A program made the position numbers and the translations under genes. A model generated the notes under the pieces. The model was not told the origin of the DNA. It made no database searches and saw only the letters and a program-made list of their open reading frames with translations. A stretch of DNA of 5,850 nucleotides from an uncultured Actinomycetes bacterium (GTDB taxonomy: Bacteria > Actinomycetota > Actinomycetes > S36-B12): contig CAIXFB010000048.1 in the NCBI GenBank assembly GCA_903918595.1, positions 1 to 5,850 on the forward strand. Reading direction: 5' to 3'. Positions 5,836 to 5,850 of this stretch are shown piece by piece. Numbering within the stretch: position 1 is the stretch's first letter; each line of letters begins with the position of its first letter.

Positions 5836-5850
5836 AGCATGATTATTACT

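Overview
The window looks like accessory DNA from a high-GC Gram-positive bacterium (Actinobacteria, possibly Micrococcales or a relative). The reasons are GTG starts, overlapping genes, an actinobacterial-type IS3 transposase tail, actinobacterial-type integrase tails and a GAP/Sap-family membrane protein remnant. This placement is inference; no marker gene is present.

Layout: positions 1-164 are the right end of an IS3-family insertion sequence (transposase C-terminus plus a probable terminal inverted repeat). Directly after it, 165-387 is the C-terminal end of a tyrosine recombinase whose 5' part is not in the window. A short intergenic stretch carries a probable promoter for a leaderless transcript. 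The core, 448-5321, is a tightly packed three-gene operon on the + strand: a compact HlyD-type secretion protein, then two ABC transporters with fused membrane and ATPase domains. All three resemble the exporter of NHLM/NHLP-type RiPP (bacteriocin-like) systems: the HlyD-like secretion protein, the 'ABC1' subunit and the 'ABC2' subunit. The right flank is decayed: a 5'-truncated GAP/Sap-family membrane protein on the - strand, butted against a second, unrelated tyrosine recombinase tail on the + strand, then an AT-rich end with a perfect 12-bp tandem repeat.

How it works together: the two ABC proteins probably form one or two exporter complexes, with the HlyD protein as membrane-anchored partner, exporting a peptide. 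The striking point is that the ABC1 subunit, which in this family normally starts with a C39 leader peptidase, keeps only a short C39-like remnant in which the catalytic Cys position appears to be Ser and the His/Asp half is missing. No precursor peptide, leader peptidase or modification enzyme is visible in the window, so the substrate is unknown. The operon lies between recombinase and IS debris, which suggests acquisition by transfer.
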